From the NCBI RefSeq assembly GCF_027158005.1, contig NZ_JAPVLQ010000001.1, positions 248,001 to 312,000 on the forward strand: a stretch of DNA of 64,000 bases, written 5' to 3'. The position numbers and the translations under genes are program-made. Below the pieces are notes generated by a model. The model was not told the origin of the DNA. It saw only the letters and a program-made list of their open reading frames with translations, and did not search any database. Every line of letters begins with the position of its first letter. Position 1 is the stretch's first letter. This document shows positions 31,832 to 40,594 of this stretch, in pieces. This DNA comes from Rhodococcus sp. H36-A4. Its GTDB lineage: Bacteria; Actinomycetota; Actinomycetes; Mycobacteriales; Mycobacteriaceae.

Positions 31832-33241
31832 ATGACTACCTTTGCTTCACTCGGCGTTCCGAACGCGCTCGCCGAAGTTCTCTCCAGCCAGGGCAAGGTC
31901 GACGCCTTCCCGATCCAGGCTGACACACTCCCCGACACCCTTGTAGGACGCGACGTTCTCGGCCGCGGAAAGACGGGCAGTGGCAAGACCCTCGCTTTCT
32001 CGATCCCCATGGTTGCCCGCCTCGCCGGACAGCTCCCAGGTAACCGCAAGCCAGGCCGCCCACGCGGACTGATCCTTGCCCCCACCCGCGAGCTGGCAAC
32101 ACAGATCGCCGCCGCAATCGAACCGTTGGCCGCGGCGTACAGGCTCAGCGTCACCACCATTTTCGGTGGCGTCTCGCAGAACCGTCAGGTATCCGCCCTC
32201 AAGGGTGGCGTCGACATCGTCGTCGCCTGCCCGGGTCGGCTCGAAGACCTGATGAAGCAGCGCCACGTCTCACTCGACGGCGTGCAGATCACCGTTCTCG
32301 ACGAAGCCGACCACATGGCCGACCTCGGGTTCCTTCCGGTGGTGACTCGAATTCTCGCCGCCACCCCACCGAAGGGTCAGCGTCTCCTGTTCTCGGCGAC
32401 GCTCGACAACGGCGTCGACAAGCTCGTCAAGCGGTTCCTCACCGACCAGGTGACGCACTCCGTCGACGAAGTCGATTCACACGTAGAAGCCATGACGCAC
32501 AGCGTCTTCGAGGTCGACGGTGTCGAAGCGAAGAAGAAGCTCGTGCAGCAGCTGGCTTCGGGCACCGGACGTCGCATCCTGTTCATGCGGACCAAGCATC
32601 AGGCTCGCAAGCTCGCCAAGCAGCTCACCGAAGCTGGAATCCCGTCGGTCGACTTGCACGGCAACCTCTCTCAGGGTGCACGTGACCGCAACCTACTCGC
32701 ATTCTCCTCGGGTTCGGCGCGCGTACTCGTCGCCACCGACGTCGCCGCTCGCGGTGTGCACGTCGATGACGTTCAGCTCGTCGTGCACGTGGATCCGCCT
32801 GCCGAGCACAAGGCATACCTGCACCGCTCGGGCCGCACCGCTCGCGCGGGAAGCGCCGGAGATGTCGTGACCGTCGTTCTCCCGGAGCAGCGCAAGGACA
32901 CCGCAATCCTCCTGCGCAAGGCCAACATCAAGGTGACCCCGGTCCGCGTCACGGCCGACTCACCTCAGGTGTCCGAACTCGTCGGCGAGCAAGCTCGATA
33001 TGTCGAGCCCGTCCCAGTCAAGGCCGTTCAGCAGCCTCGTCAGGGCAGCCCACGCGGCAATGGGGGCTCACGCAGCAGCAACCCTCGCAGCGGCGGCGCT
33101 CCGCGTCGCAGTGGCGGTGGTGGCGGTCAGGGCCAGGGCCAGGGCAGTCAAGGCGGTGCAGCACGCCAGCACGCAGCCGGCGGCGGCGGAGGAGGACGTA
33201 GTCGTCGTCCCGCAGGTCCTGCCGCGAGCCGTACTCGCTAG
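31832..33241 (+). CDS. DEAD-box ATP-dependent RNA helicase (RhlE/CsdA type)
   Basis: A 469-residue helicase: Q motif FPIQADTLP, Walker A GRGKTGSGKT, PTRELA, DEAD box VLDEADHMADLGF, SAT motif FSATL, and C-terminal helicase motifs LVATDVAARGVHVDD and HRSGRTARAG. The last 80 residues are Gly-, Arg-, Ser- and Gln-rich (runs of G, GQGQGQG), an RNA-binding disordered tail. It unwinds RNA in ribosome assembly or mRNA turnover. ATG 31832 is the start; the frame open to 31703 lacks family similarity. A strong terminator follows. Confidence 0.94.
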   Translation: MTTFASLGVPNALAEVLSSQGKVDAFPIQADTLPDTLVGRDVLGRGKTGSGKTLAFSIPMVARLAGQLPGNRKPGRPRGLILAPTRELATQIAAAIEPLAAAYRLSVTTIFGGVSQNRQVSALKGGVDIVVACPGRLEDLMKQRHVSLDGVQITVLDEADHMADLGFLPVVTRILAATPPKGQRLLFSATLDNGVDKLVKRFLTDQVTHSVDEVDSHVEAMTHSVFEVDGVEAKKKLVQQLASGTGRRILFMRTKHQARKLAKQLTEAGIPSVDLHGNLSQGARDRNLLAFSSGSARVLVATDVAARGVHVDDVQLVVHVDPPAEHKAYLHRSGRTARAGSAGDVVTVVLPEQRKDTAILLRKANIKVTPVRVTADSPQVSELVGEQARYVEPVPVKAVQQPRQGSPRGNGGSRSSNPRSGGAPRRSGGGGGQGQGQGSQGGAARQHAAGGGGGGRSRRPAGPAASRTR

Positions 33242-33251
33242 ATCCAACGAA

Positions 33252-33295
33252 GACTGTGCGCGCGCAACCGATGGTTGCGCGCGCACAGTCGTTTT
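33252..33295. terminator. Strong terminator between convergent genes
   Basis: A perfect 18-bp stem with a 3-base loop (left arm GACTGTGCGCGCGCAACC), followed by GTTTTC on the plus strand and TTCGTTG on the minus strand. It lies between the helicase and the convergent acetyltransferase and can serve both. Confidence 0.85.
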
Positions 33296-33304
33296 CGGAC
33301 TCGG

Positions 33305-33757
33305 TTACAGCGTGCGGGCGTAGCAGATCGAGGTCAGGGCATCGACGTACGGGCCGAATGGCTCGATTCTGGTGTAACCCTCCCGCTCGAAGAATCTGAT
33401 GGCGTCCAGTTGACGCGATCCGGTTTCCAACTTGAGAGTGTGGATACCGTGAGTTCGCGCGCTCTCTTCTAGTTTGCGCAAGATGGCGACCGATACGCCG
33501 CGTCCGCGCTCGGCGGGAATGACGTACATCCGCTTGATCTCCGCTTCCTCGCCCCCGAGCAACCGAAATCCCCCGCACCCGACGCCCACCGACGAATCGT
33601 CGCGCGCGACGACGAATACCAACATGTCCTCCCCGGACGGTGGCATCCCAGGTTCGTGGCTGCTGTTTCCGTAGCGAGCATCCAACTCCGCCCGCTGAGC
33701 GGCTCGTAATTGCGCCCCGGCCGGGGTATCCCAGCCTTCTTCTTCCACCGTGATCAC
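33305..33757 (-). CDS. GNAT family N-acetyltransferase
   Basis: A 150-residue GNAT: acetyl-CoA-binding pattern EIKRMYVIPAERGRGVSVAIL (R/QxxGxG/A-like with RGRG), followed by KLETGSRQLDAIRFFEREGYTRIEPFG. The region VGCGGFRLLGGEEAEIKR is typical of the MarR-associated or small-molecule GNAT group. It acetylates an amine with acetyl-CoA; the substrate is unknown. GTG 33757 is preceded by AGAGAGG. It is divergent from the ECF transporter gene (63-bp shared promoter region). Confidence 0.85.
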   Translation of the reverse strand: MITVEEEGWDTPAGAQLRAAQRAELDARYGNSSHEPGMPPSGEDMLVFVVARDDSSVGVGCGGFRLLGGEEAEIKRMYVIPAERGRGVSVAILRKLEESARTHGIHTLKLETGSRQLDAIRFFEREGYTRIEPFGPYVDALTSICYARTL

Positions 33758-33820
33758 TCGGGTACGCCTCTCTGGTTCCTGTTGGCGTGAGTGTAAGGAC
33801 GATGCTGGCACACTGGACCG

Positions 33821-35848
33821 GTGACCGAAAGCCGCACCGAACACCGCACGTCGACTGCGCTGACGCCTGTCGAACTCGCGACGGCCGCCGTGATGAGCAG
33901 CTTTGCAGTCGCTCTCTCGGTGGTTGCGATGGTGGTTCCGCTGGCCACCGCGTTACAGATCGTAGCTGCTGTACCGATGGCTGTCGTTGCGCAACGCCAT
34001 CGCACTCGGGTGCTCGTCTCGGCAGCTGTAGCCGGGACTCTCGTCGCCTTCGTCGCTGCTGGGTGGTCGACGGCTGTCACCGTGGCCACGGCCGCTCTTC
34101 TCGGCGGGATGGTGGGCCGGGCCAAACGTCTCGGTCATGGACTGTTCCGAGTGCTTGTCACCTCAGCGGTCGTCGGGCCCGCAATCGGTCTGGTGACGGT
34201 GGCCGTGTTGTTCGTGTTGGCACCATTGCGTGAGTTGTTTCTGAAGACAATCGAGAACACCATCGAGGGCGTTGCCCGACTGATGTCGAGGACCGAACTT
34301 CTGGTCCCTGCCGCGGACACGTTGCGTGCGGGTGTGGGTGCGGTGCTGGACAACTGGTGGTGGTGGATACTCGGCACCGCGATATTCAGCATCGTCGTCG
34401 GAGTGTTCTTCACGTGGCTGATCCTCGGAGCCATTCTCGACCGCCTCTCGACCATCCCCGTCGCCGATCATTTGCCTGCCGCGGTCGATGGGGTGGTCGC
34501 ACCGCTACCGGTCCGGTTGAACAACGTCGGCTTCAGCTACGACGGCTCCCGCACCGCAGCCTTACAAGGCCTCGACCTCATTGTCGATTTCGGAGAGTTC
34601 GTAGCCGTGGTGGGACACAACGGGTCCGGCAAGTCGACGCTGACACGTATTCTCGCGGGGCGTACACCCACCACCGGGACTGTGGACCGCCCCGGTGTTG
34701 CCGGTTTGGGTCTGGCAGGTGGAACAGCGGTAGTTCTGCAGCGGCCGGAGAGTCAGATCCTCGGCAGCCGCGTCGGTGACGACGTCGTATGGGGTCTGCC
34801 CGTAGACGCCGAAACCGATATCGACGCACTCCTGATCGAAGTGGGTCTGGGCGGAATGGGAGCACGCGACACCTCGACACTGTCCGGCGGTGAAATGCAA
34901 CGGCTGGCAGTCGCGGCTGCACTGGCGCGACGCCCCGCATTGCTGATCGCCGACGAAGCAACCACGATGGTGGACGCCGCCGGCCGAGCGAGCCTGGTGG
35001 CGCTGCTGGCCGATCTCCCCACTCGACACCGGATGTCCGTCGTACTCGTGACGCACCAGGAACTGGAGACGGCCGCGGCCGATCGTGTGGTCCATCTTCA
35101 CGGCGGGGCACAGGTGCAGCACAGCGCCGAATGGATGCGTACCGCGATCTTCGACCCGGCGGCCACCCACTTTCGTGCCGGACCACCGATCATGGCTCTC
35201 CGAGGCGTCGGGCACACCTACAACAGACGTACACCGTGGTCGCAGGTGGCGCTCACCGGAATCGACCTGACTGTGCATGCAGGCGACGGGCTGCTTGTCC
35301 TGGGCGGCAATGGATCCGGAAAGTCCACGCTCGCATGGATTCTCGCTGGACTGACCAAGCCGTCGACCGGGACCGCAGATTTCGAAGGTTCTCCGGTGTC
35401 GGACAAGGTCGGTGTCGTAGGTCTGGCGTTTCAACACTCACGGCTACAACTTCAGCGCCGCACGGTCGCAGAGGACATCGCGGCTGCCGGTGGCCCAGAA
35501 GTGGGTTCCATGCATGTCTCTCGCGCAATGGACGCGGTCGGCTTGGATCGACTGCTCGCAGGTCGAGAGATCGATTCACTCAGCGGCGGACAGATGCGTC
35601 GAGTCGTCATCGCCGGACTCGTAGTGAACAAGCCTCGGGTGCTCGTTCTCGACGAACCGCTCGCAGGACTCGATCCGCCGGGACGAACCGACATCATCGG
35701 TGTGCTCGGTCAACTACGACGTCAGGGAATCGCGATAATAGTCATTTCGCACGACATCGACGGTATCGACAGCGTGTGCGACCGAACGATCACCCTTGCC
35801 GGCGGGCGCATCACGTCCGAAACGACAACCCGCGGAGTGTCGTCGTGA
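33821..35848 (+). CDS. ECF transporter: membrane domain fused to two ATPase domains (Rv2326c-like)
   Basis: A 675-residue fusion. Residues 1-215 have about six membrane helices (substrate-binding/S-like region). Two ECF-type ATPases follow: residues about 225-440 (GHNGSGKST, LSGGEMQR, LLIADEAT) and 455-670 (GGNGSGKST, LSGGQMRR, VLVLDEPLAG). The same S-A-A' fusion is known in Mycobacterium tuberculosis Rv2326c, whose substrate is uncharacterised. GTG 33821 starts it. The T-component gene follows with a GTGA overlap, completing an energy-coupling-factor importer, usually for vitamins or metals. Confidence 0.88.
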   Translation: MTESRTEHRTSTALTPVELATAAVMSSFAVALSVVAMVVPLATALQIVAAVPMAVVAQRHRTRVLVSAAVAGTLVAFVAAGWSTAVTVATAALLGGMVGRAKRLGHGLFRVLVTSAVVGPAIGLVTVAVLFVLAPLRELFLKTIENTIEGVARLMSRTELLVPAADTLRAGVGAVLDNWWWWILGTAIFSIVVGVFFTWLILGAILDRLSTIPVADHLPAAVDGVVAPLPVRLNNVGFSYDGSRTAALQGLDLIVDFGEFVAVVGHNGSGKSTLTRILAGRTPTTGTVDRPGVAGLGLAGGTAVVLQRPESQILGSRVGDDVVWGLPVDAETDIDALLIEVGLGGMGARDTSTLSGGEMQRLAVAAALARRPALLIADEATTMVDAAGRASLVALLADLPTRHRMSVVLVTHQELETAAADRVVHLHGGAQVQHSAEWMRTAIFDPAATHFRAGPPIMALRGVGHTYNRRTPWSQVALTGIDLTVHAGDGLLVLGGNGSGKSTLAWILAGLTKPSTGTADFEGSPVSDKVGVVGLAFQHSRLQLQRRTVAEDIAAAGGPEVGSMHVSRAMDAVGLDRLLAGREIDSLSGGQMRRVVIAGLVVNKPRVLVLDEPLAGLDPPGRTDIIGVLGQLRRQGIAIIVISHDIDGIDSVCDRTITLAGGRITSETTTRGVSS

Positions 35849-36579
35849 CAACTGTTGTACTGCGCCAAGTTCCGCGACACTCGCCGATCCACCGGCTGTG
35901 GGCCGGCACGAAGCTGATGTCGGTGGTGCTCATCAGCATCATGCTGCTGATCGCGCCATCGTGGCCGGCACTCGGGATCGTCGTCGGCCTGCTGGTAGTC
36001 ACCGCGATCATCGCGCGCGTGCCGCCTACCGCGATACCCCGCCCGCCGAAGTTGATCTGGGTTCTCTTTCTGATCGGCGCACTCATCAACGCCCCGTTGG
36101 GGTTCTCGGCGGTGCTGCTGTTTCTGCGGGCAATGGTGTTCGCATTCGTGCTACTCGGAGCGTCACTGATGATCGGTTGGACGACGTCGATGAGCGATAT
36201 CGCACCCGCCGTCTCCATTCTCGGAACGCCGTTGAAGAAGCTGAGGTTGCCGGTCGACGAATGGGCCGCGACCGTCGCATTGTGCCTACGTTCGCTTCCG
36301 TTGTTGATCGAGGAAATGCGCGTCATGATCGCTGCCCGACGCCTGCGCCCCAAATCGGTCCTCAACAGCGTCGCGGACAATTCGATCGTCGACCTCATCA
36401 CCGCAACGATGTCCATTGCCATCCGACGCGCCACGGAAATGGGCGAGGCCATCACGGCCCGCGGCGGCGCTGGACAGATAACCGCCTACCCCAGCCGGCC
36501 ACACCTGCCCGACGTCATTGCGTTCACCGTCGTCGTGCTCAGCTGCGCCGCAGCCTTGGTGGTCACGTTCGCGTTCTGA
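35845..36579 (+). CDS. ECF transporter T component (Rv2325c-like)
   Basis: A 244-residue membrane protein with five to six helices. Near the C-terminal third it carries the two coupling motifs of T proteins: MIAARRLRPKS and EAITARGGAG (Ala-Arg-x-x/Gly type), which grip the ATPases. GTG 35845 overlaps the stop of the S-A-A' fusion. It forms one transporter with it. The large open frame upstream of 35845 is a shadow of the ATPase gene. Confidence 0.9.
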   Translation: MTTVVLRQVPRHSPIHRLWAGTKLMSVVLISIMLLIAPSWPALGIVVGLLVVTAIIARVPPTAIPRPPKLIWVLFLIGALINAPLGFSAVLLFLRAMVFAFVLLGASLMIGWTTSMSDIAPAVSILGTPLKKLRLPVDEWAATVALCLRSLPLLIEEMRVMIAARRLRPKSVLNSVADNSIVDLITATMSIAIRRATEMGEAITARGGAGQITAYPSRPHLPDVIAFTVVVLSCAAALVVTFAF

Positions 36580-36593
36580 GCAGAGCGGTGCAG

Positions 36594-38243
36594 CTATTCC
36601 CCGCCGATACGTTGGGTTCGACTGTTGAGCGCTTTCACGAACACGTCGGGGATGTCGCGCGGGTCCTCGGCGATGTAGCTCGTTCCGCCAGTAGCCGCGG
36701 AAATCTTCTGCAAGGCAACAGGGTCCGCGTCCGTCGTGATGCCGACGGTCACGATGACCACCGGCCGAACCGGATCCTGCTCACGCTGCAGCGTGGCGAT
36801 CAAGTCGTCGAGACTCGGACTACCTGCATCCTCGTTGGCACCATCGGTCAAGAGAATGACGCTGTTGACGAAGTTGGGGTTGTAGCCTGCTTTGACATTG
36901 CGGAAGGCAGCGAGCGTCGTGTCGTAGAGACCAGTGCCCCCGCCGACCAACGACGGCAGCGACCGAATGCCTGCGAGGATTGCGTCACGCTGGGGAAGTC
37001 CGTTGACGACGTTGCTTTGAGGTCCTATAGGGACCAGTTCCCGATAGTCCTGACTACCTCCGCCGAGGCCGATCGAGAACGCCCACAAGCCCATCTCTGC
37101 TTGCGAGTTGAACAGTGCGTTACCGCCGAGACTGGCTTCCACGGTCAGTGCGATGCGGGTCGAGTCACCCGACTTGGCTGCCATCGACCCGGACACGTCT
37201 TCGACCACAACTGTCCGCAGTGGCAGGGCCAGCACCGACCAGTCGCGCAGCGTCGATTCGATGGAAAGTGGATTCTTCAGTTCGAGGGCGGCGGCCGACC
37301 CGACACCGGTGCCGTCGGTCAACGGAGTTCCGCTGGCCTGTCGAAAACCTGCGTCGAGCAGGGCATCGGCTGTCGCCGAGTTTGCCAACAGCGAGGCCAG
37401 GGCAGCCCCGGCCTTCTTCGCGGCGTCGTAATCCGGCCCCATTGCCGCAGTCACGGCAAGCGGGTAGTCCAAGAAGTAGCTGCCGGTCGGCGGAACCGAC
37501 GCGAGCAGAGACGCCTGCGGGTTGGCTTCGTTGTAGGCCACCACGCTCTGTTCGGTGGCGACACTGCTGCCTCCCTCTGCAGCGACCTGCGCGACCAGGT
37601 CGGTCGTGTCGTGCGGGGTGTCTGCGATTCGCCCGTAATCCTGGGCGATAGGAACGAGTGCTGCCGAGACTGCCTTCGGATCGGAGATCGCAACCTCGGA
37701 TTCGGCCAACGCTCCGAGGATGGAGGAAATCGACGCGCTGCTGTTGAGCGGATCTCCGATTCGCTGCTGCGGAGTCTGCAGAACCTGTAACCAGTTCTGT
37801 GCCGTGGGAGCTTCGCCTTGGCGTGTGACCAAGACCGGCAGCGTTTTGGCGACCGAGGACTTCGCAACTTCCGGTAGTGCCCCCGTCGAGCGGAGTGTCT
37901 TGAGCAACCAGAGCGTCGAATCGGGAATCCACAGGTCGGGCCGACTGCCATCGGCACCGGCAAGCTCCGTTGCGGTATCGGTCGGTGCCTCGGCGCGAAC
38001 CTCGAAATCGGTACAACCGCGGTCGAGCTCACTGGACCGGGTCAACACCTCGGTTACGACCGGCTCGATGGTCGGGTCCACGGCCAGCGATACCTGGCCC
38101 GTGGAATCGCAACCTGCAACTGTCGCGCGTACGGCCTGGACTCCGAAGTACCCGCCCACGACGACCACGACGGCCACCACCACAACCGCGGCCCATTTTG
38201 CAGCCGGAGTGCTCCGAGTTCCTGTTCCGTGACGCCCAGACAT
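36594..38243 (-). CDS. Membrane-anchored solute-binding plus VWA domain protein (copy 1)
   Basis: A 549-residue protein with one N-terminal membrane helix (residues 18-40, AAVVVVAVVVVVGGYF), an extracytoplasmic region resembling a periplasmic binding protein (PDLWIPDSTLWL..., PPTGSYFLDYPLAV), and a C-terminal von Willebrand A domain with the MIDAS motif DVSGSM and ILLTDGAN. The domain order matches the next gene, its tandem paralogue. VWA MIDAS domains bind divalent metals and protein ligands; the role here is unknown. It ends convergently, 15 bases from the T-component gene. Confidence 0.83.
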   Translation of the reverse strand: MSGRHGTGTRSTPAAKWAAVVVVAVVVVVGGYFGVQAVRATVAGCDSTGQVSLAVDPTIEPVVTEVLTRSSELDRGCTDFEVRAEAPTDTATELAGADGSRPDLWIPDSTLWLLKTLRSTGALPEVAKSSVAKTLPVLVTRQGEAPTAQNWLQVLQTPQQRIGDPLNSSASISSILGALAESEVAISDPKAVSAALVPIAQDYGRIADTPHDTTDLVAQVAAEGGSSVATEQSVVAYNEANPQASLLASVPPTGSYFLDYPLAVTAAMGPDYDAAKKAGAALASLLANSATADALLDAGFRQASGTPLTDGTGVGSAAALELKNPLSIESTLRDWSVLALPLRTVVVEDVSGSMAAKSGDSTRIALTVEASLGGNALFNSQAEMGLWAFSIGLGGGSQDYRELVPIGPQSNVVNGLPQRDAILAGIRSLPSLVGGGTGLYDTTLAAFRNVKAGYNPNFVNSVILLTDGANEDAGSPSLDDLIATLQREQDPVRPVVIVTVGITTDADPVALQKISAATGGTSYIAEDPRDIPDVFVKALNSRTQRIGGE

Positions 38244-38341
38244 TTCCGCGCACTCCCCCGTTGGTCAGCTATTTATCAGCGACCTGCATCATGCACCAAA
38301 ATGCGACCTGTGGATACGCTTACCCCAAAAATGCCCAAAAA

Positions 38342-39988
38342 TCAGCGACCTGATCGACTTTTGAGAGCATTCACGAACACGTTGGGAATTTCTGCTGGAT
38401 TTCGAGCCAAAAAGCTTGTACCGCCGGTGGCTGCAGAGATCTGTTGAAGAACTCCAGCGTCGGCGTCGTCGGTGATGCCGATGGTGACGATGATGACCGG
38501 CTTCGTCGGATCCTGCTCCGAGCGGAGTGTGGACAGCAACTCCTCGAGTCCGACGCTGCCGGGATCCTCGTTGGAACCGTCGGTCAGGATGATGACGCTG
38601 TTGATGTAGTCGGGATCGTATCCCTCTTTGACCTTGCGGAATGCTGCAAGAGTCGTGTCGTACAAGCCGGTACCGCCGCCGACGAGACCCGGGAGGGTGT
38701 CGATCTGCTGGACGACGAGGTTGCGTTGCGAGGTCCCGTTCACGTCTTCGTCGAGACGGCGAATCGGAACCAGTTCTTTGTAGTCCTGACTCCCGCCGCC
38801 GAGGCCGATCGAGAATGCCCACAGCCCCATCGCCGCATTGTTGGGGAACAGCTTGCTTCCCGTTTCGCTGGCTTGAACCGTCAATCCGATGCGCGTATCC
38901 GCTCCGGCACCGTAGGCCATCGAACCGGAAACGTCCTCCATCACCAGAGTCCGCGACGGCAGCGCGAGTACTTGATACTGCCGCAACGTCGCCTCGGCGG
39001 TCTGCTGGTCGGCGATGGTCAATGTCAGGATCTTTCCGACACCGCGGCCGTCGCTGAGAGGTGTGTTGCCCGGTGGACGGAAGCCCGCGTCGGACAGCGC
39101 TGCCAGGCCGGAAGAGGAGGCGAGTGCCTCGGCGACGGCGAGCCCGACGGTCTTGGCGCTCTCGTGAGAATCACCGGCGGGTTCGGTGACGGCGAGTGGG
39201 AAATTCAGGAAGAAGCTTCCCGTCGGCGGTGTCGTGGCACCGAGTTCGGTGCCGGTCGATTTCTCGTAGTTCACCAGCGTCTGTTCGGAGACGACGGAAA
39301 CGCCACCATCGGTAGACATGTCGTCGAGGCGAACAACCGGATCTGCTTCGCCTCTCGTCGAAGCCTGCGCCTGCGCGATCGGGACCAGGGCAGCGGACAC
39401 GGAGTCGACTGTGACTGCGTCTGCACCTGCTTCGGCGAGGGCAGCGAGGATCGCGGCGTCGGAAATGGTGTTGGTCAACGGATTTCCGATTCGGAGACTT
39501 TTGAGTTGTAGCGCGGTGAGCCAGGTGTCGAAGAACGGCACTTCGTCTCGACGAGCGGCGATCACCGCAGGCGAGCTCGCGACCGACTGGCTGGCAAGAT
39601 CGACGAGCGAGCCGGTGGCCCGCACAGACTTACCCACCCAGAGTGCCGAATCCGGTATCCACAGCGAGGGGACGTCCACGCCCTTGGACACGGCAGCGGA
39701 TGCCTCTCCAGAGTCGGTGGCCGTCACCTCGATGTTCGCGCAACCGAGATCCTCGGCCGACGTGTCGTCGATCACGTCCTGCACTACGCTCGCGATCGCC
39801 GGATCGGCAGCAAGGGTGTAGGTGGATGGATCCTTGCACCCGGACCCGAACGCTTTCTGCGCGGCGAAGACTCCGACGCCGACGATCACCAGAAGTACGA
39901 CGGCGAGAACGCCGTACTTCATCAATCCTGTCGAGTTGGCGGCCGAGCGCGCGGCACTATGTTTCGCTGGACTGTGTCTACCGGGCAT
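38342..39988 (-). CDS. Membrane-anchored solute-binding plus VWA domain protein (copy 2)
   Basis: A 548-residue paralogue of the downstream gene with the same architecture: a membrane helix near residues 24-45, a binding-protein-like region (PSLWIPDSALWVGKS, PPTGSFFLNFPLAV), a VWA domain with MIDAS EDVSGSM and IILTDGSNEDPG. The two share the FSIGLGGGSQDY and GGGTGLYDTTLAAFR stretches. They arose by tandem duplication and are probably co-transcribed. A 12-base direct repeat (ATCAGCGACCTG at 38275 and 38341) flanks the gap between them. Confidence 0.83.
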   Translation of the reverse strand: MPGRHSPAKHSAARSAANSTGLMKYGVLAVVLLVIVGVGVFAAQKAFGSGCKDPSTYTLAADPAIASVVQDVIDDTSAEDLGCANIEVTATDSGEASAAVSKGVDVPSLWIPDSALWVGKSVRATGSLVDLASQSVASSPAVIAARRDEVPFFDTWLTALQLKSLRIGNPLTNTISDAAILAALAEAGADAVTVDSVSAALVPIAQAQASTRGEADPVVRLDDMSTDGGVSVVSEQTLVNYEKSTGTELGATTPPTGSFFLNFPLAVTEPAGDSHESAKTVGLAVAEALASSSGLAALSDAGFRPPGNTPLSDGRGVGKILTLTIADQQTAEATLRQYQVLALPSRTLVMEDVSGSMAYGAGADTRIGLTVQASETGSKLFPNNAAMGLWAFSIGLGGGSQDYKELVPIRRLDEDVNGTSQRNLVVQQIDTLPGLVGGGTGLYDTTLAAFRKVKEGYDPDYINSVIILTDGSNEDPGSVGLEELLSTLRSEQDPTKPVIIVTIGITDDADAGVLQQISAATGGTSFLARNPAEIPNVFVNALKSRSGR

Positions 39989-40079
39989 TGTGAAGAACCT
40001 CTCCGTATGAGCGAGAGCCTCCGATCAGACCCCCACTGCGCGGCTCGCCGAAGCGTATCGCGGCTTTGACCTGCACGCG

Positions 40080-40514
40080 TTATGCGTAGAGCGACTCGAA
40101 GGTCTTCAACGAGTTCTCGATGTCCCCTTTCAGAGCTCGGGCAACGCCAGAGCCGATGGGACCGAACAGGGGTGCGCCACCGAGATCGATGTCGAGAGTC
40201 AACTGCGACCCGCCGTTTCGGCCGGCGCTCACCGATAGAACGAGAGCGATCTTGACGCCGCCTTTGCCGTTGCCCTTCAGCTTCAGCTTGTTCGGCGGGT
40301 CGTAGCTTTCGATGGTCCAGCGCACCCGATTGCGCATGCCTTTGACACTGGCGACCGAGTCCAGCGTGGTGCCGACGGCGAGCTCGGCGGGTAGCTCACC
40401 GCGCCACGCCTCGTGGATGGAAAGCCACTTGTCGTAGTCGGAGAGATCGGACGCATGCGTCCACGTTTGTGCCGGGTCGAGGGGGACGTCGGCGGTCACT
40501 TTGAGCTTGGCCAC
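40080..40514 (-). CDS. SRPBCC protein, Rv0910 toxin-family homologue
   Basis: A 144-residue START/SRPBCC protein: VAKLKVTADVPLDPAQTW, HASDLSDYDKWLSIHEAWRG, SVKGMRNRVRWTIESYDPPN and GGAPLFGPIGSGVARALKGD. This closely follows M. tuberculosis Rv0910, described as the toxin of the Rv0909-Rv0910 pair. GTG 40514 is chosen because it gives the Rv0910-like N-terminus. No antitoxin lies next to it; the Rv0909/MT0933-type antitoxin homologue of this window is 10 kb away at 50113. Whether it is toxic is unknown. Confidence 0.8.
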   Translation of the reverse strand: MAKLKVTADVPLDPAQTWTHASDLSDYDKWLSIHEAWRGELPAELAVGTTLDSVASVKGMRNRVRWTIESYDPPNKLKLKGNGKGGVKIALVLSVSAGRNGGSQLTLDIDLGGAPLFGPIGSGVARALKGDIENSLKTFESLYA

Positions 40515-40594
40515 AGCACGGATGGTAGCCGGACATGTCGAGACGCCCGTGTGAGGAGCACATACACGGGCGTCTCGATTGGTAAAACCCAAGG

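Noticed and set aside
35131..35844. Long frame upstream of the ECF T component
   Set aside because: It overlaps the second ATPase domain in another frame. The GTGA overlap at 35845 is the true start.
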